A DNA stretch of 64,000 bases from Phycisphaeraceae bacterium (lineage in GTDB: Bacteria > Planctomycetota > Phycisphaerae > Phycisphaerales > UBA1924), in contig CP060234.1 in the NCBI GenBank assembly GCA_023898685.1, positions 1,860,001-1,924,000 on the forward strand. The letters are read 5' to 3'. Of the stretch, positions 16,799-24,854 are shown piece by piece. Below the pieces are notes generated by a model, which was not told the DNA's origin, made no database searches, and was given only the letters and a program-made list of their open reading frames with translations. The position numbers and the translations under genes were made by a program. Within the stretch, counting starts at the first letter, position 1. Every line of letters starts with the position of its first letter.

Positions 16799-17821
16799 CT
16801 AGCGCCGATACCCGATGGGGTGCTCGACCGCCGCGTACACCTCGCGGAGCACCGACATCCCCACGAGCCCGCTCAGCGCCAGCGCTCCCATGATCAGCCC
16901 CGCGCGCAGGTGCCCCTCGCCGAACAGCCACCCGCAGGCGTAGAGCGGCAGCCAGAGCGCCCCGTACCGGTTGATCTTCTCCGCGGTGCGCTGCCCATAG
17001 CCCAGCGTGCGGATCCGCCTCCCCGCGACGAACACGAACACGACCGCGCACGCGAGCACCAGTATCGCCCCGCCGACGCCCACCCAATCGGGCCAGAGCT
17101 TGGCGAGCAGGCCCTCGGCGCTCGGATCGGCCCGACGGAGCCCGACCCAGATCAGGACGCCCGACCAGAACACCCACCCAAGCAGCGCGGCGACCAGCGC
17201 GCGCAGCGTGATCGGGGGCGCCTTGCGCCCCACCACGTGCACCACCCCAGACACCGCCAACGCGTGGGTCATCACCACCCACACGGGCCATACGAATCGG
17301 AGCGACAGATTCGGCACCACCATGTGGCCCGCATAGATCAGGCTGAGCAGCACCAGCCCCACCGCCGGCACAAATCGCCCGAGCGCATTGAACCCCAGCA
17401 CCGCCAACGCCAGCACGCACGTCAGCACCACGGCCGCCCGCCCGAACATCGCGGCGCCCAGCACCGCGATGATCAGCGAGAGCGAGCCCACCGTGGCCGC
17501 GGTCACCGGGGAGATCTGCCCCTCGGCGATCGGGCGATCGCGCCGCAGCACGCGGTCGCGTGACGTGTCGGTGACGTCGTTGATCGCCGCCCCGAACGCG
17601 TAGAGACCCATCGCCGCCCCGGCCCCCGCGAGCAGCAGCAGCCAGAGCGAGGGGCCGTCTGGCGCGCGCACCGCGGGCTCGAGCAGCCCCGGGATCCCAC
17701 GCTCCTCGGGGTTCGCCCGCGTCCACAGGATGACGAACCACACGTCGGCCACCGCGGCGAAGGCGGTGCTCACGCGGGTGAGCCGCAGCACGGGGGCCAT
17801 CCGGGCCAGGGTGGCGAACAT
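16799..17821 (-). CDS. UbiA-family prenyltransferase
   Basis: The 340-residue protein has about nine hydrophobic helices. The first UbiA motif is present as N81-D82-x2-D85-x3-D89 (NDVTDTSRDRVLRRDRPIAE), the Mg-diphosphate binding site of membrane prenyltransferases. The second Asp motif is less clear. The gene converges on the kinase-partner gene and is divergent from ribH with only 55 bp between starts. The acceptor (quinone, haem or other) cannot be told from sequence; similarity to the EboC-like UbiA subgroup is possible. Confidence 0.82.
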   Translation of the reverse strand: MFATLARMAPVLRLTRVSTAFAAVADVWFVILWTRANPEERGIPGLLEPAVRAPDGPSLWLLLLAGAGAAMGLYAFGAAINDVTDTSRDRVLRRDRPIAEGQISPVTAATVGSLSLIIAVLGAAMFGRAAVVLTCVLALAVLGFNALGRFVPAVGLVLLSLIYAGHMVVPNLSLRFVWPVWVVMTHALAVSGVVHVVGRKAPPITLRALVAALLGWVFWSGVLIWVGLRRADPSAEGLLAKLWPDWVGVGGAILVLACAVVFVFVAGRRIRTLGYGQRTAEKINRYGALWLPLYACGWLFGEGHLRAGLIMGALALSGLVGMSVLREVYAAVEHPIGYRR

Positions 17822-17876
17822 CGGGGTCCTTCCTAGGGGCGCGTCCGCGGACCCGGAACCCTACCATGTTCGCCCC

Positions 17877-18434
17877 ATGAAAGAGTCACCCGAGATCGCG
17901 ATTCCCGAGCCGGGCGGCCCCCCGGCGGTCTGCGTCGTGGTCAGCCGCTACAACGGGTCGATCACCGCCCGGATGCGGGAGGCCGCGGAAGCCACCTTTC
18001 GGGCCCGCGTCGGGGACGGGGGCGAGATCGCCTTCATCGACGCCCCGGGCACGTTCGAGCTCGCGGCCCTCACCGCCGCGGCGATCGACACCGGGCTCTA
18101 CGACGGCGTCGTCGCCCTGGGCTGCGTGATCAAAGGCGAGACCGACCACGACAAGTACATCTCCCAGGCCGTCGCCGACGCCCTCGCGATACTGCCCGTG
18201 CAGACCGGCATCCCGGTCGCCTTCGGCGTCATCACGGCCGGCACCCCCCAGCAGGCCGCGGCCCGCGCCGGGGGCGAGAAGGGTAACAAGGGGGCCGAGG
18301 CGATGGACGCGCTGCTGGACACGATCGCCGCGATGACCCACCTCGCCGAGTCGGCCGACCGCGGCGAGCGGGCTTCGTTCTCGCTGGATCGGGCCGCCAC
18401 GGACAAAGCCGACTCCGAATCGGGGGAGAACTGA
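17877..18434 (+). CDS. ribH: 6,7-dimethyl-8-ribityllumazine synthase
   Basis: The 185-residue protein makes the riboflavin precursor 6,7-dimethyl-8-ribityllumazine from the ribityl-uracil and butanone-phosphate substrates. Family features are VVSRYNGSITARM (start of the Rossmann-like core), the PGTFELA loop, ALGCVIKGETDHDKYIS with the catalytic His, and GVITAGTPQQA. The C-terminus is about 25 residues longer than usual and polar. The ATG at 17877 was chosen over longer readings that run into the opposite gene. nusB follows after one base and then ftsY, forming the ribH-nusB-ftsY operon. Confidence 0.95.
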   Translation: MKESPEIAIPEPGGPPAVCVVVSRYNGSITARMREAAEATFRARVGDGGEIAFIDAPGTFELAALTAAAIDTGLYDGVVALGCVIKGETDHDKYISQAVADALAILPVQTGIPVAFGVITAGTPQQAAARAGGEKGNKGAEAMDALLDTIAAMTHLAESADRGERASFSLDRAATDKADSESGEN

Positions 18435-18435
18435 C

Positions 18436-19008
18436 ATGGCGACCCCCCGCGACATCCGCCGGCTCGCCCTCGTCGGGCTCTATCAGCTCGACGCCCGCCG
18501 GGGCGAGGATGCCGACCAGATCCGCGAGACGCTCGACGAGACCATCGCCCACAGCCTCGACGACGAGAAGCGTGACGACGAGGGCACGCTGTTTCTGAGG
18601 CCCGAGGAGCCGTTCACCAACAAGGACAAGGCCGAGGCGTTCGCCCTCGCAACCGACGCGTTCGGCGCGCACAAAGCGGCCGACACCGAGTTCGAGGCCC
18701 TCGCGCCGGATTGGCCCCCGCGCCGCCAGGCCGCGATCGACCGCTCGATCCTCCGTCTCGCCCACTTCGAGATGGTCAGCGGGCGCACGCCCCCCAAGGT
18801 GGTGGTCAACGAGGCGGTCGAGCTCGCCAAGGCGTTCAGCACCGACCGCTCGCCCGCGTTCATCAACGGGCTGCTGGGCAAGGTGCTCAAGCGCGTCCTG
18901 GGCGCCGCCGAGCCGGCGCCTTCGCTCGAGGGCGAGCACACCGACGTGACCCCCCTCCACCTGGGCGGGGCCGCTCCGGGCGAGGCGTCGGCGGAAGCCG
19001 GGGGCTGA
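18436..19008 (+). CDS. nusB: Transcription antitermination factor NusB
   Basis: The 190-residue RNA-binding protein belongs to the rRNA antitermination complex. It opens with RRLALVGLYQLDARRG and contains the C-terminal signature DRSILRLAHFEM ... PPKVVVNEAVELAKAFSTDR and FINGLLGKVLK. The insertion around residues 40-65 and the about 35-residue polar tail exceed the usual size. The start follows the ribH stop by one base with GGGGGAG just upstream, a common pairing. Confidence 0.95.
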   Translation: MATPRDIRRLALVGLYQLDARRGEDADQIRETLDETIAHSLDDEKRDDEGTLFLRPEEPFTNKDKAEAFALATDAFGAHKAADTEFEALAPDWPPRRQAAIDRSILRLAHFEMVSGRTPPKVVVNEAVELAKAFSTDRSPAFINGLLGKVLKRVLGAAEPAPSLEGEHTDVTPLHLGGAAPGEASAEAGG

Positions 19009-19009
19009 C

Positions 19010-19933
19010 ATGGGGCTGTTCAAGTCGGTCGTCTCCAAGCTCCGCAAAGGCCTCGACCGCACCCGCGAGACGTTCGTCGCGGGTCTGCGATCGATGCTCG
19101 TGGGGCGCAAGCTCGACGAGGCCCTGATCGAGGAGCTCGAGTCGCGCCTCATCCAGTCGGACGTGGGCGTGCGCACCACCACGGCTCTCATCACCCAGAT
19201 CCGCGCCGACTACAAATCGGGCCAGCTCGCCAGGGGCGAGGACGTGCTCGAGTTCCTCAAGGCCGAGCTGAAGTCCCGCTGGCCCGAGGCCGACCGCACG
19301 CTGCACTTCGCCGACGCCGGCCCCACCGTCATCCTCGTCACCGGGGTCAACGGCGCGGGCAAGACGACCAGCATCGCCAAGCTCTGTTCCCAGCTCCGAA
19401 ACGAGGGCCGGACGGTGCTTCTCGGCGCGTGCGACACGTTCCGAGCCGGGGCCGTCCGCCAGCTCGAGATCTGGGCCGAGCGGCTGGGCGTCGAGGTCGT
19501 CAAGGGCCAGCAGGGGGGCGATCCCGCGGCCGTCGCGTTCGACGCGTGCAGCGCCGCCGTCTCGCGGGGCGTCGACGTGCTGATTCTCGACACCGCGGGC
19601 CGCCTGCACACGCAGGACCCGCTGATGCGTCAGCTCACCAAGATCCGCTCGGTCGCGACGAAGAAGATCGAGGGCGCCCCGCACGAGACCTTGCTCGTCC
19701 TCGACGCCACCGCGGGGCAGAACGCGCTGCGGCAGGCCGAGGAATTCGGCAAGGCCGCGGGTGTGACGGGGATCTTCCTCGCCAAGCTCGACGGCACGGC
19801 GAAGGGCGGCATCGTGGTCGCGATCCGCGAGGCGACGAACATCCCCGTCAAGTTCATCGGCGTAGGCGAGACGCCCGACGACATCGAACCGTTCGACCCC
19901 GAGCGTTTTGTCGAAGCGATGTTCGCGGAATAG
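19010..19933 (+). CDS. ftsY: Signal recognition particle receptor FtsY
   Basis: The 307-residue SRP-receptor GTPase has an N domain of helices (residues 1-90) and a G domain with GVNGAGKTTSIAK (P-loop), DTFRAGAVRQLE, DTAGRLHT, and LAKLDGTAKGG near the end. It ends in the conserved closing segment IKFIGVGE-like (VKFIGVGETPDDIEPFDPER). The acidic A domain seen in some bacteria is absent, which is common. It starts one base after nusB and should share its promoter. Confidence 0.96.
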   Translation: MGLFKSVVSKLRKGLDRTRETFVAGLRSMLVGRKLDEALIEELESRLIQSDVGVRTTTALITQIRADYKSGQLARGEDVLEFLKAELKSRWPEADRTLHFADAGPTVILVTGVNGAGKTTSIAKLCSQLRNEGRTVLLGACDTFRAGAVRQLEIWAERLGVEVVKGQQGGDPAAVAFDACSAAVSRGVDVLILDTAGRLHTQDPLMRQLTKIRSVATKKIEGAPHETLLVLDATAGQNALRQAEEFGKAAGVTGIFLAKLDGTAKGGIVVAIREATNIPVKFIGVGETPDDIEPFDPERFVEAMFAE

Positions 19934-19954
19934 ATCACTGCACGCCGGGTGCCA

Positions 19955-20039
19955 CTGCTCGCCGTCTTCGGCGCCGCAGTGCTTCGGAGCGTTCATCGCA
20001 TTCGAGCGATGGCACGACTGCGCCGAAGGCGGCGAGTCG
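19955..20039. repeat. Intergenic imperfect hairpin repeat
   Basis: Arms 19955-19974 and 20020-20039 match as an inverted repeat at 17 of 20 positions. It sits between ftsY and the next gene and has no T tract, so it is not an obvious terminator. It is of the same general kind as the hairpin elements at 23721, 24781, 26245, 39161 and 55852. Confidence 0.5.
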
Positions 20040-20154
20040 CGGCGTCCCTGGGTCTCAACCGCGTTCGGATTCCTTGCCTCACATCGCCACGATCAACTTC
20101 ATCCCTCGCCCATCACCGCGACTCCGGTAGACTGCACGTTGGAAGGAGGTTGCC

Positions 20155-20727
20155 ATGACCCGTTCACCCAGAGGTGCGCTGCTGGGGTTCATCGGCGGCG
20201 TCTCGGTGTTCGCGCTGCTCGGCGCCACCCAGCCCGAATCCCCTGACCGCCCGCTCCCGGGCGATCCCGTGCTGCGCGAGCTGGTGTTGCTCGACGCGGG
20301 GTTGTTCCGCGAGGGGAGCGAACTGCCGCACAACCCTCGCAAGAGCCTCGAACAACTCATCGCGGCCCAGACCGACGCGATCACGAAGCTCGACAGCCGG
20401 CTGGCGATGCTCGATCCGAACCGTCTGGACGAGATCGACGACCGCCTGTCATCGCTTGAACGCACGCTCGGGACGCTGGATACGTCGGGTGTCGGGCAGA
20501 TCGAGCGCGGGATCACCGACCTCCAGCGCACGGTCGATCAGCTCGCCCGCGACGTCGGCGGCATGGGGCGGACGGACCTGTCGTCGCTCCAGCGTTCGCT
20601 CGATGATGTCCTCCGCGAGGTCCGCCGGCGACCGTCGGGCGACGCGGAGAGCGGGATCAGAGACATCAAGTCGACGCTGCGCAGCATCGAGAACGACATC
20701 CGGGCGATCGAGCGTCGGCTGCCGTGA
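20155..20727 (+). CDS. Membrane-anchored or secreted coiled-coil protein, unknown
   Basis: The 190-residue protein has a strong ribosome site (GGAAGGAGG, 4-5 nt before ATG) and an N-terminal hydrophobic segment (GALLGFIGGVSVFALLGA) that could be a signal or anchor. Residues about 60-190 are heptad-like helices rich in Leu, Asp and Arg (AITKLDSRLAML, DDRLSSLERTL, IENDIRAIERRL), a coiled coil. The function is unknown. It stands alone after ftsY. Confidence 0.65.
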   Translation: MTRSPRGALLGFIGGVSVFALLGATQPESPDRPLPGDPVLRELVLLDAGLFREGSELPHNPRKSLEQLIAAQTDAITKLDSRLAMLDPNRLDEIDDRLSSLERTLGTLDTSGVGQIERGITDLQRTVDQLARDVGGMGRTDLSSLQRSLDDVLREVRRRPSGDAESGIRDIKSTLRSIENDIRAIERRLP

Positions 20728-20827
20728 CAGCGGCGGACGCCGGCGCTTGACGCTCGGCGGGTGCAAGTGGTGGCACGGACTTCCAAAGAACCGATTGATC
20801 GCTCCACGATCAGACAGGGGATGAACG

Positions 20828-21145
20828 ATGATCAGCGCAGGTTCGGTGTCAGGCGGCGTGACGGCGGCGACCATCGCGGCCCGGCGAAAGCGCCTCGTCA
20901 GAGGCTTTCGAGGCGCGGGGGCGGTCGACGCGGCGAGCGCGATCCGTCTGGCCGACATCGGCGAGCATGAGCACTATGTCTTCCGGCGCATGGCCGCGGC
21001 GGGTGTCTTCGTCCAGACCGAGCCAGGGCTCTGGCACCTCGACGAGGCGGCGCTGCCCGTTTACATGGCCGCGATCCGCCGCCGCGTGCTCTGGGTGACC
21101 GTGATCGGCCTTGTCGGCCTGGTCATCGTGCTGCTGGTGATCTGA
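20828..21145 (+). CDS. Small single-span membrane protein, unknown
   Basis: The 105-residue protein has basic N-terminal helices (AARRKRLVRGFRGAG), a middle segment with GEHEHYVFRRMAAAGVFVQ and WHLDEAALPVYMA, and a closing transmembrane helix (VLWVTVIGLVGLVIVLLV). The ATG at 20828 follows GGGG by 7 nt. The family is not recognised. It is convergent with hsp20, with a hairpin between them. Confidence 0.6.
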   Translation: MISAGSVSGGVTAATIAARRKRLVRGFRGAGAVDAASAIRLADIGEHEHYVFRRMAAAGVFVQTEPGLWHLDEAALPVYMAAIRRRVLWVTVIGLVGLVIVLLVI

Positions 21146-21150
21146 ACGAA

Positions 21151-21174
21151 CGCCGCCCGGTTTCCCGGGCGGCG
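21151..21174. terminator. Bidirectional hairpin between convergent genes
   Basis: A perfect 10-bp GC stem (21151-21160 with 21165-21174) with loop TTTC lies between the ends of the small membrane protein (21145, plus) and hsp20 (21181, minus). It could stop transcription from both sides, although T tracts are absent. Confidence 0.6.
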
Positions 21175-21180
21175 CGCGGA

Positions 21181-21606
21181 TTATTTGATCTCGATCCGAC
21201 GCGGGCGGACGCTCGCCGCCTTGGGCAGCTTGAGCGTGAGCACGCCGTCGATCAGCTCCGCGTCGGCGTCGTCCTGCTCGACCGCGGTGGGCAGCGCGAT
21301 GCGCCGGCTCACCGAGCCGCTGCGACGCTCGCGCCTGTAGAAGCGCTCGCTCGATTCCTCGCGCGTCTCGTCCTTCTTGGCGCTGATGGTCAGCACGCCG
21401 TCGTTGACCTCGAGCGCGACATCCTCGCGTTTGTACCCCGGCAGCGACGCCTTGACGACGATGTTCTCGCCGTCGTCGGCGACGTCGAGCGCGAGCGAGC
21501 CCTCGTCGATGGTCGCGAGCTCGGTGAAGATGGGCTCGCGAAGCATGCCGCCGAACAGTCTCTCCATGGGACCGAACACGGGGTCCCGCCGCGTGATCTC
21601 GTTCAT
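21181..21606 (-). CDS. Hsp20/alpha-crystallin small heat-shock protein
   Basis: The 141-residue ATP-independent chaperone has its alpha-crystallin domain at about residues 38-128 (ENIVVKASLPGYKREDVALE, then GVLTISAKK) with the dimer and substrate motif GVLTLKLPK near the end. The N-terminal arm carries MERLFGGMLREP. The ATG at 21606 follows AGGGG by 7 nt; longer readings lack a site. No CIRCE element was seen upstream. Confidence 0.93.
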   Translation of the reverse strand: MNEITRRDPVFGPMERLFGGMLREPIFTELATIDEGSLALDVADDGENIVVKASLPGYKREDVALEVNDGVLTISAKKDETREESSERFYRRERRSGSVSRRIALPTAVEQDDADAELIDGVLTLKLPKAASVRPRRIEIK

Positions 21607-21867
21607 GGCATACCCCTTTCGTGGCATTGAGAACCTCCCATTCGGCCCGCCGGCTGCGGGCCGCGGGGACTGGAGGAAGGCGGCAAGTGCCATGCCAGTC
21701 GAGGCATTGTCGCGGCGGCGTTATCCGATACAAAGGGATGTCAGACTGATCAGGCGTGTGGGCGGTGGGTGTCGGAATGGCAGGATGCACCCGTGGCGCA
21801 TCGCCGGAACGCCCCAGCTCTCGCTCGGACCTCATTCGTTGAATACGAATATCAACCGCATCGAGTC

Positions 21868-23610
21868 TCAGTTGCCCAAAGAGCTCTCGGACTTCGCTTC
21901 GTCCCCGCCCTTCTTGGCGATCGCCTCGAGCCGCCCGAAGTAGTGCCGCACCGCGTCGTGGTACTCGCGGGGCACCTGCATCGAGTCGATCGCCTCCGCC
22001 GCCTCGACCGCCGACGCACCGACGACCTGCCCGAACTGGGCGGTGGCCTCGCCCTTGACCTGGGCGCCGTAGACGAGCGTTGACCCGATGATCGGGCCCC
22101 CGTTGTTCGGCACGTCGGCCTTCTCGCTCTTGAGGATGTAGTCGTCCGGCGGCGCGAGGTCGGGGTCGCGGAGGCTGCCGCCGTCGCCCGCGCCGATGCC
22201 CGGGCCTACGCCCTGTCCCTGGCTGTACTGGTAGGCGAACTGGCCCGACCCGCCGTTCTTGCACAACGACTGGCCCAGCTCGGACAGGTTCGAGTTGCAT
22301 TGACCCAGGGCCTTGTCGACCGCCTGCATCTCGCACTGCATCATCTCGGCGGCGCTGAGCTGCTGGGCGAGCTGCGACGAGCACTGGCTGAGCTTCTGGC
22401 CGTTCTGCGCGTTGCCCGGATTCATGCACTGCGACATCTGGCTCATCGCCTGAGACATCGACTGCATCGACTGGCAGGCCGACTGCTGCGTCGCCGCCAT
22501 CTGCATCAGCGACTGGATCTGCTGCTGGCTCAGCCCCTGCGTCTGCTGGAGCGCCTGCTGTAGGGCCTGCGGGTCGGCCGCGAGCTGGGAGGCCTGCTGC
22601 GGGTCCATGCCCGCCTGCTCGAGCGCGTTCTTGAGCGCGTCCTTCTGGTCGGCCAGAGCCTGCATCTGCTGGGCTAGTTTGGCGAGTTGCTGGGCGGCCT
22701 GCTTCTTCTGCTCATCGGTCATCTGACCCGATTCAACGGCCTTCTGCATCGCCTCGAGCGCCTTCTGGGCCTCCTGGAAATTGCCGCGGGCGAGGTTGCG
22801 GCCGAACTCGTCGAGCGGGCCCGGGCCCGAGGTCTTGAGCTGACGCATCGAACGCTGGAGTGCCTCGAGCTTCTGGGCCTTCTCGCCCTGCTTGAGCTCG
22901 TTGAGCTGGTCGCTCAGCTTGGTCAGCTTCTTGATCTGGCTCCGCTTGAGCTCCTCCGCGGTCTTGGGCTTGCCTTGCTCCGCCCCGTCGTCGTCTGGCT
23001 TGTCCTGCTTGAGATCGACACCAGCGCTCTCGAGCGTCTTCTTGATCTCCTGGTCCTGCGACTTGATCTCGAGCGCCACGTTGCGGATCTCGACCTGCTC
23101 GGCCTTCTCCTTGTCGCGGCTGGCGAGCAGCCCCGAGAGGTCATGCCGCGGCGCGAGCCACAGCCCCAGCCCCGCGGCGGCGAGCAGAAAGACCGGCAGT
23201 GGCCAGCGGCGCGGCGCCGTGATCGGTACGGCGTCGCGCAGCACGACGCGGCGGGCCCGCTCACCCGCCGATTCGGTGACGGCCCGCGACCAGGCGTCTT
23301 CGTGCCCCGCCAGCACGACCGCGGTGCTTAGCGTCTCGCGGAGCCCGGCCCGACGGTCGACCTCGTCGGCGAGTGACAGGCCCCTCGGCCGGCGCACAAA
23401 CGCGGCGAAGGCCGCGGCGAGCACGCTCACACCGGCGGCGGCACCGAAGAGAATGGACCAGCGGAATTCCCAGGGCCCCAGCTTGTGGGCCGCAACGAGG
23501 ACGAACATCGCCGCCCCGGCGACCGTCGCGAAGACAACCGCGAAGCGGAGGAACGCGTCAAGGTAGAGCCGGCGTGCGGCGGCCTTGAGCACACGATGGA
23601 TGTCCTGCAT
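21868..23610 (-). CDS. Large membrane protein with Gln/Met-rich coiled coils (DUF4175-like)
   Basis: The 580-residue protein has two N-terminal membrane helices (about 20-68), a conserved-looking stretch (LADEVDRRAGLRETLSTAVVL), and a third hydrophobic segment (about 130-150). A long coiled-coil region (about 170-330) is followed by a strongly biased Gln/Met/Ser/Cys segment (about 330-440: QQIQSLMQMAATQQSACQSM) and a Gly-rich end. The N-terminus resembles bacterial DUF4175-like membrane proteins. The function is unknown. The low-complexity part may be structural, for example envelope scaffolding. Confidence 0.7.
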   Translation of the reverse strand: MQDIHRVLKAAARRLYLDAFLRFAVVFATVAGAAMFVLVAAHKLGPWEFRWSILFGAAAGVSVLAAAFAAFVRRPRGLSLADEVDRRAGLRETLSTAVVLAGHEDAWSRAVTESAGERARRVVLRDAVPITAPRRWPLPVFLLAAAGLGLWLAPRHDLSGLLASRDKEKAEQVEIRNVALEIKSQDQEIKKTLESAGVDLKQDKPDDDGAEQGKPKTAEELKRSQIKKLTKLSDQLNELKQGEKAQKLEALQRSMRQLKTSGPGPLDEFGRNLARGNFQEAQKALEAMQKAVESGQMTDEQKKQAAQQLAKLAQQMQALADQKDALKNALEQAGMDPQQASQLAADPQALQQALQQTQGLSQQQIQSLMQMAATQQSACQSMQSMSQAMSQMSQCMNPGNAQNGQKLSQCSSQLAQQLSAAEMMQCEMQAVDKALGQCNSNLSELGQSLCKNGGSGQFAYQYSQGQGVGPGIGAGDGGSLRDPDLAPPDDYILKSEKADVPNNGGPIIGSTLVYGAQVKGEATAQFGQVVGASAVEAAEAIDSMQVPREYHDAVRHYFGRLEAIAKKGGDEAKSESSLGN

Positions 23611-23720
23611 GGGGCCTCCCGTGCGTGAGTCTACCGGTTCAACCGGCGATTCCCGAAGATGATTCGGCTTCCGAGGGGGTGGGGTTCATGGAATCGGGAG
23701 ATTGAATGCGAACAAGAACA

Positions 23721-23793
23721 GAACTCGGATGGCAGAACTCAGATAGCGGATTCGAATCCGAGTTCTGCTATCTGAGTTCTGCGATCCGAGTTC
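23721..23793. repeat. Long inverted repeat (27-nt arms, one mismatch)
   Basis: Arms 23721-23747 and 23767-23793 are reverse complements at 26 of 27 positions. The 19-nt centre contains the palindrome GGATTCGAATCC. The arms are built from degenerate GAACTCnGAT units. A related shorter copy lies at 25366-25456. It sits directly before the end of the FmdB-like gene. Confidence 0.8.
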
Positions 23794-23800
23794 CGAGTTC

Positions 23801-24097
23801 CTACTCATCCAGCCCGATCGACTTGGGCCCCATCTTCCCAGCCGTCCGCTCCATGTAGCCCTGCCCCTTCTTCTCGTACTTGGTGAAGCCGAGGCGTTCG
23901 AGGTTCTTGTTGCTCAGGGCGCTCTTGCCCTTGATGTCGGACCACTTGCCCGCGATGTTGGGCACCTGCGGAATCCGCTGGACCGCCCGTCCCTCGTGCT
24001 TCTTGAGCGGCTCGGCGCTGATCGGCTGGACGATCTCGAAGACCTCGTCGGTCGGGTTCCCGTCCTTGTCGAGATAGGCGTAGACGTAGGTGGGCAT
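23801..24097 (-). CDS. FmdB-family-like small protein lacking the zinc ribbon
   Basis: The 98-residue protein aligns by eye with the FmdB regulatory/zinc-ribbon family: MPTYVYAYLDKDG, EVFEIVQPISAEPLKKHEG, then VQRIPQVPNI. Family members normally carry CxxC pairs at the two positions after 'MPTYxY' and before the 'RR/QR' segment. This copy has no cysteine at all, so zinc binding is lost. The C-terminal half (NKNLERLGFTKYEKKGQGYM) is basic. It lies downstream of rpsG, past a terminator. The ATG at 24097 has no good Shine-Dalgarno. Confidence 0.65.
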   Translation of the reverse strand: MPTYVYAYLDKDGNPTDEVFEIVQPISAEPLKKHEGRAVQRIPQVPNIAGKWSDIKGKSALSNKNLERLGFTKYEKKGQGYMERTAGKMGPKSIGLDE

Positions 24098-24134
24098 GGG
24101 GAACCATACGCGGGGCGTGCGCCGTCGGGGCACG

Positions 24135-24160
24135 AAAAACCCCTCGCTCACACGAGGGGT
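24135..24160 (-). terminator. Rho-independent terminator of rpsG
   Basis: On the minus strand an 8-bp stem ACCCCTCG/CGAGGGGT (arms at 24153-24160 and 24139-24146) with a 6-nt loop is followed by TTTTTCG. It lies 26 bases past the rpsG stop and separates rpsG from the FmdB-like gene. Confidence 0.9.
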
Positions 24161-24186
24161 CTCATGCTCCGGTGCTCGGATCAGGA

Positions 24187-24681
24187 TCAGCGTGCGAAGT
24201 GGCTGAACGCCTTGTTCGCCTCCGCCATGCGGTGGGTCTGGTCGCGGGTCATCATCGCCTTGCCCTCGCCCTTGGCCGCCGCGATCAGCTCGTCGGCCAG
24301 ACGCTCCGCCATCGGGCGACCCTTCTCGCCCCGCGCCGCCTGGATGATCCAGCGGAACGCGAGCGACTGCTGGCGCCGGCGGTTCACCTGGATCGGCACC
24401 TGGTAGTTCGCACCGCCGATTCGCTTCGAGCGCACCTCGACGAACGGCTTGGCGTTCTCGATCGCCATGTGGAACACGGCGAGCCCGTTCTCGGGCTTGT
24501 CCTCGACGTCGGCCTTCTCGAGGCGCTTGTCGATCAGGTCGATCGCGTCGTACATCACGCGCTGCGCGACCGACTTCTTCCCGTCGTGCATGATGCAATT
24601 GATGAACTTCGCCAGGACCTTGTCGTTGTAGACCGGGTCGGGGCGGAGTTGATCCTCGGACATCGTGATGCGGCCAGCCAT
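24187..24681 (-). CDS. rpsG: Ribosomal protein S7
   Basis: The 164-residue small-subunit protein nucleates assembly of the 16S rRNA 3' domain. Features are DPVYNDKVLAKFINCIMHDG, then RIGGANYQVPIQVNRRR and RWIIQAARG, ending HRMAEANKAFSHFAR. The ATG at 24681 has AAAGGAG upstream. It is downstream of rpsL on the same strand, but a 173-bp gap with a hairpin repeat separates them. The usual fusA and tuf partners do not follow. Confidence 0.97.
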   Translation of the reverse strand: MAGRITMSEDQLRPDPVYNDKVLAKFINCIMHDGKKSVAQRVMYDAIDLIDKRLEKADVEDKPENGLAVFHMAIENAKPFVEVRSKRIGGANYQVPIQVNRRRQQSLAFRWIIQAARGEKGRPMAERLADELIAAAKGEGKAMMTRDQTHRMAEANKAFSHFAR

Positions 24682-24780
24682 GCGATTCTCCTTTGGCTCA
24701 TCCGCCGGCGTTGTGTTGCACCCACGCCGGCCTGTTGTTCACCCGCAGGGTCGGCCGGACCGCCGCGGATTACTTGCCTT

Positions 24781-24851
24781 GGCAGGGATCAGGGACCGGG
24801 CATCAGGCATCGGGTTTCGCCCCTGATGCCCGGTGCCCGGTCCCCGCTGCC
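24781..24851. repeat. Imperfect hairpin repeat between rpsL and rpsG
   Basis: A roughly 71-base inverted repeat (ends GGCAG 24781-24785 with CTGCC 24847-24851) is composed of degenerate GGGACCGGGCATC-type units. It shares unit sequence with the element at 26245-26313. It lies in the leader between the two ribosomal protein genes. Confidence 0.65.
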
Positions 24852-24854
24852 TTC

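Noticed and set aside
21607..21867. CIRCE element before hsp20
   Set aside because: No TTAGCACTC-N9-GAGTGCTAA match is present.
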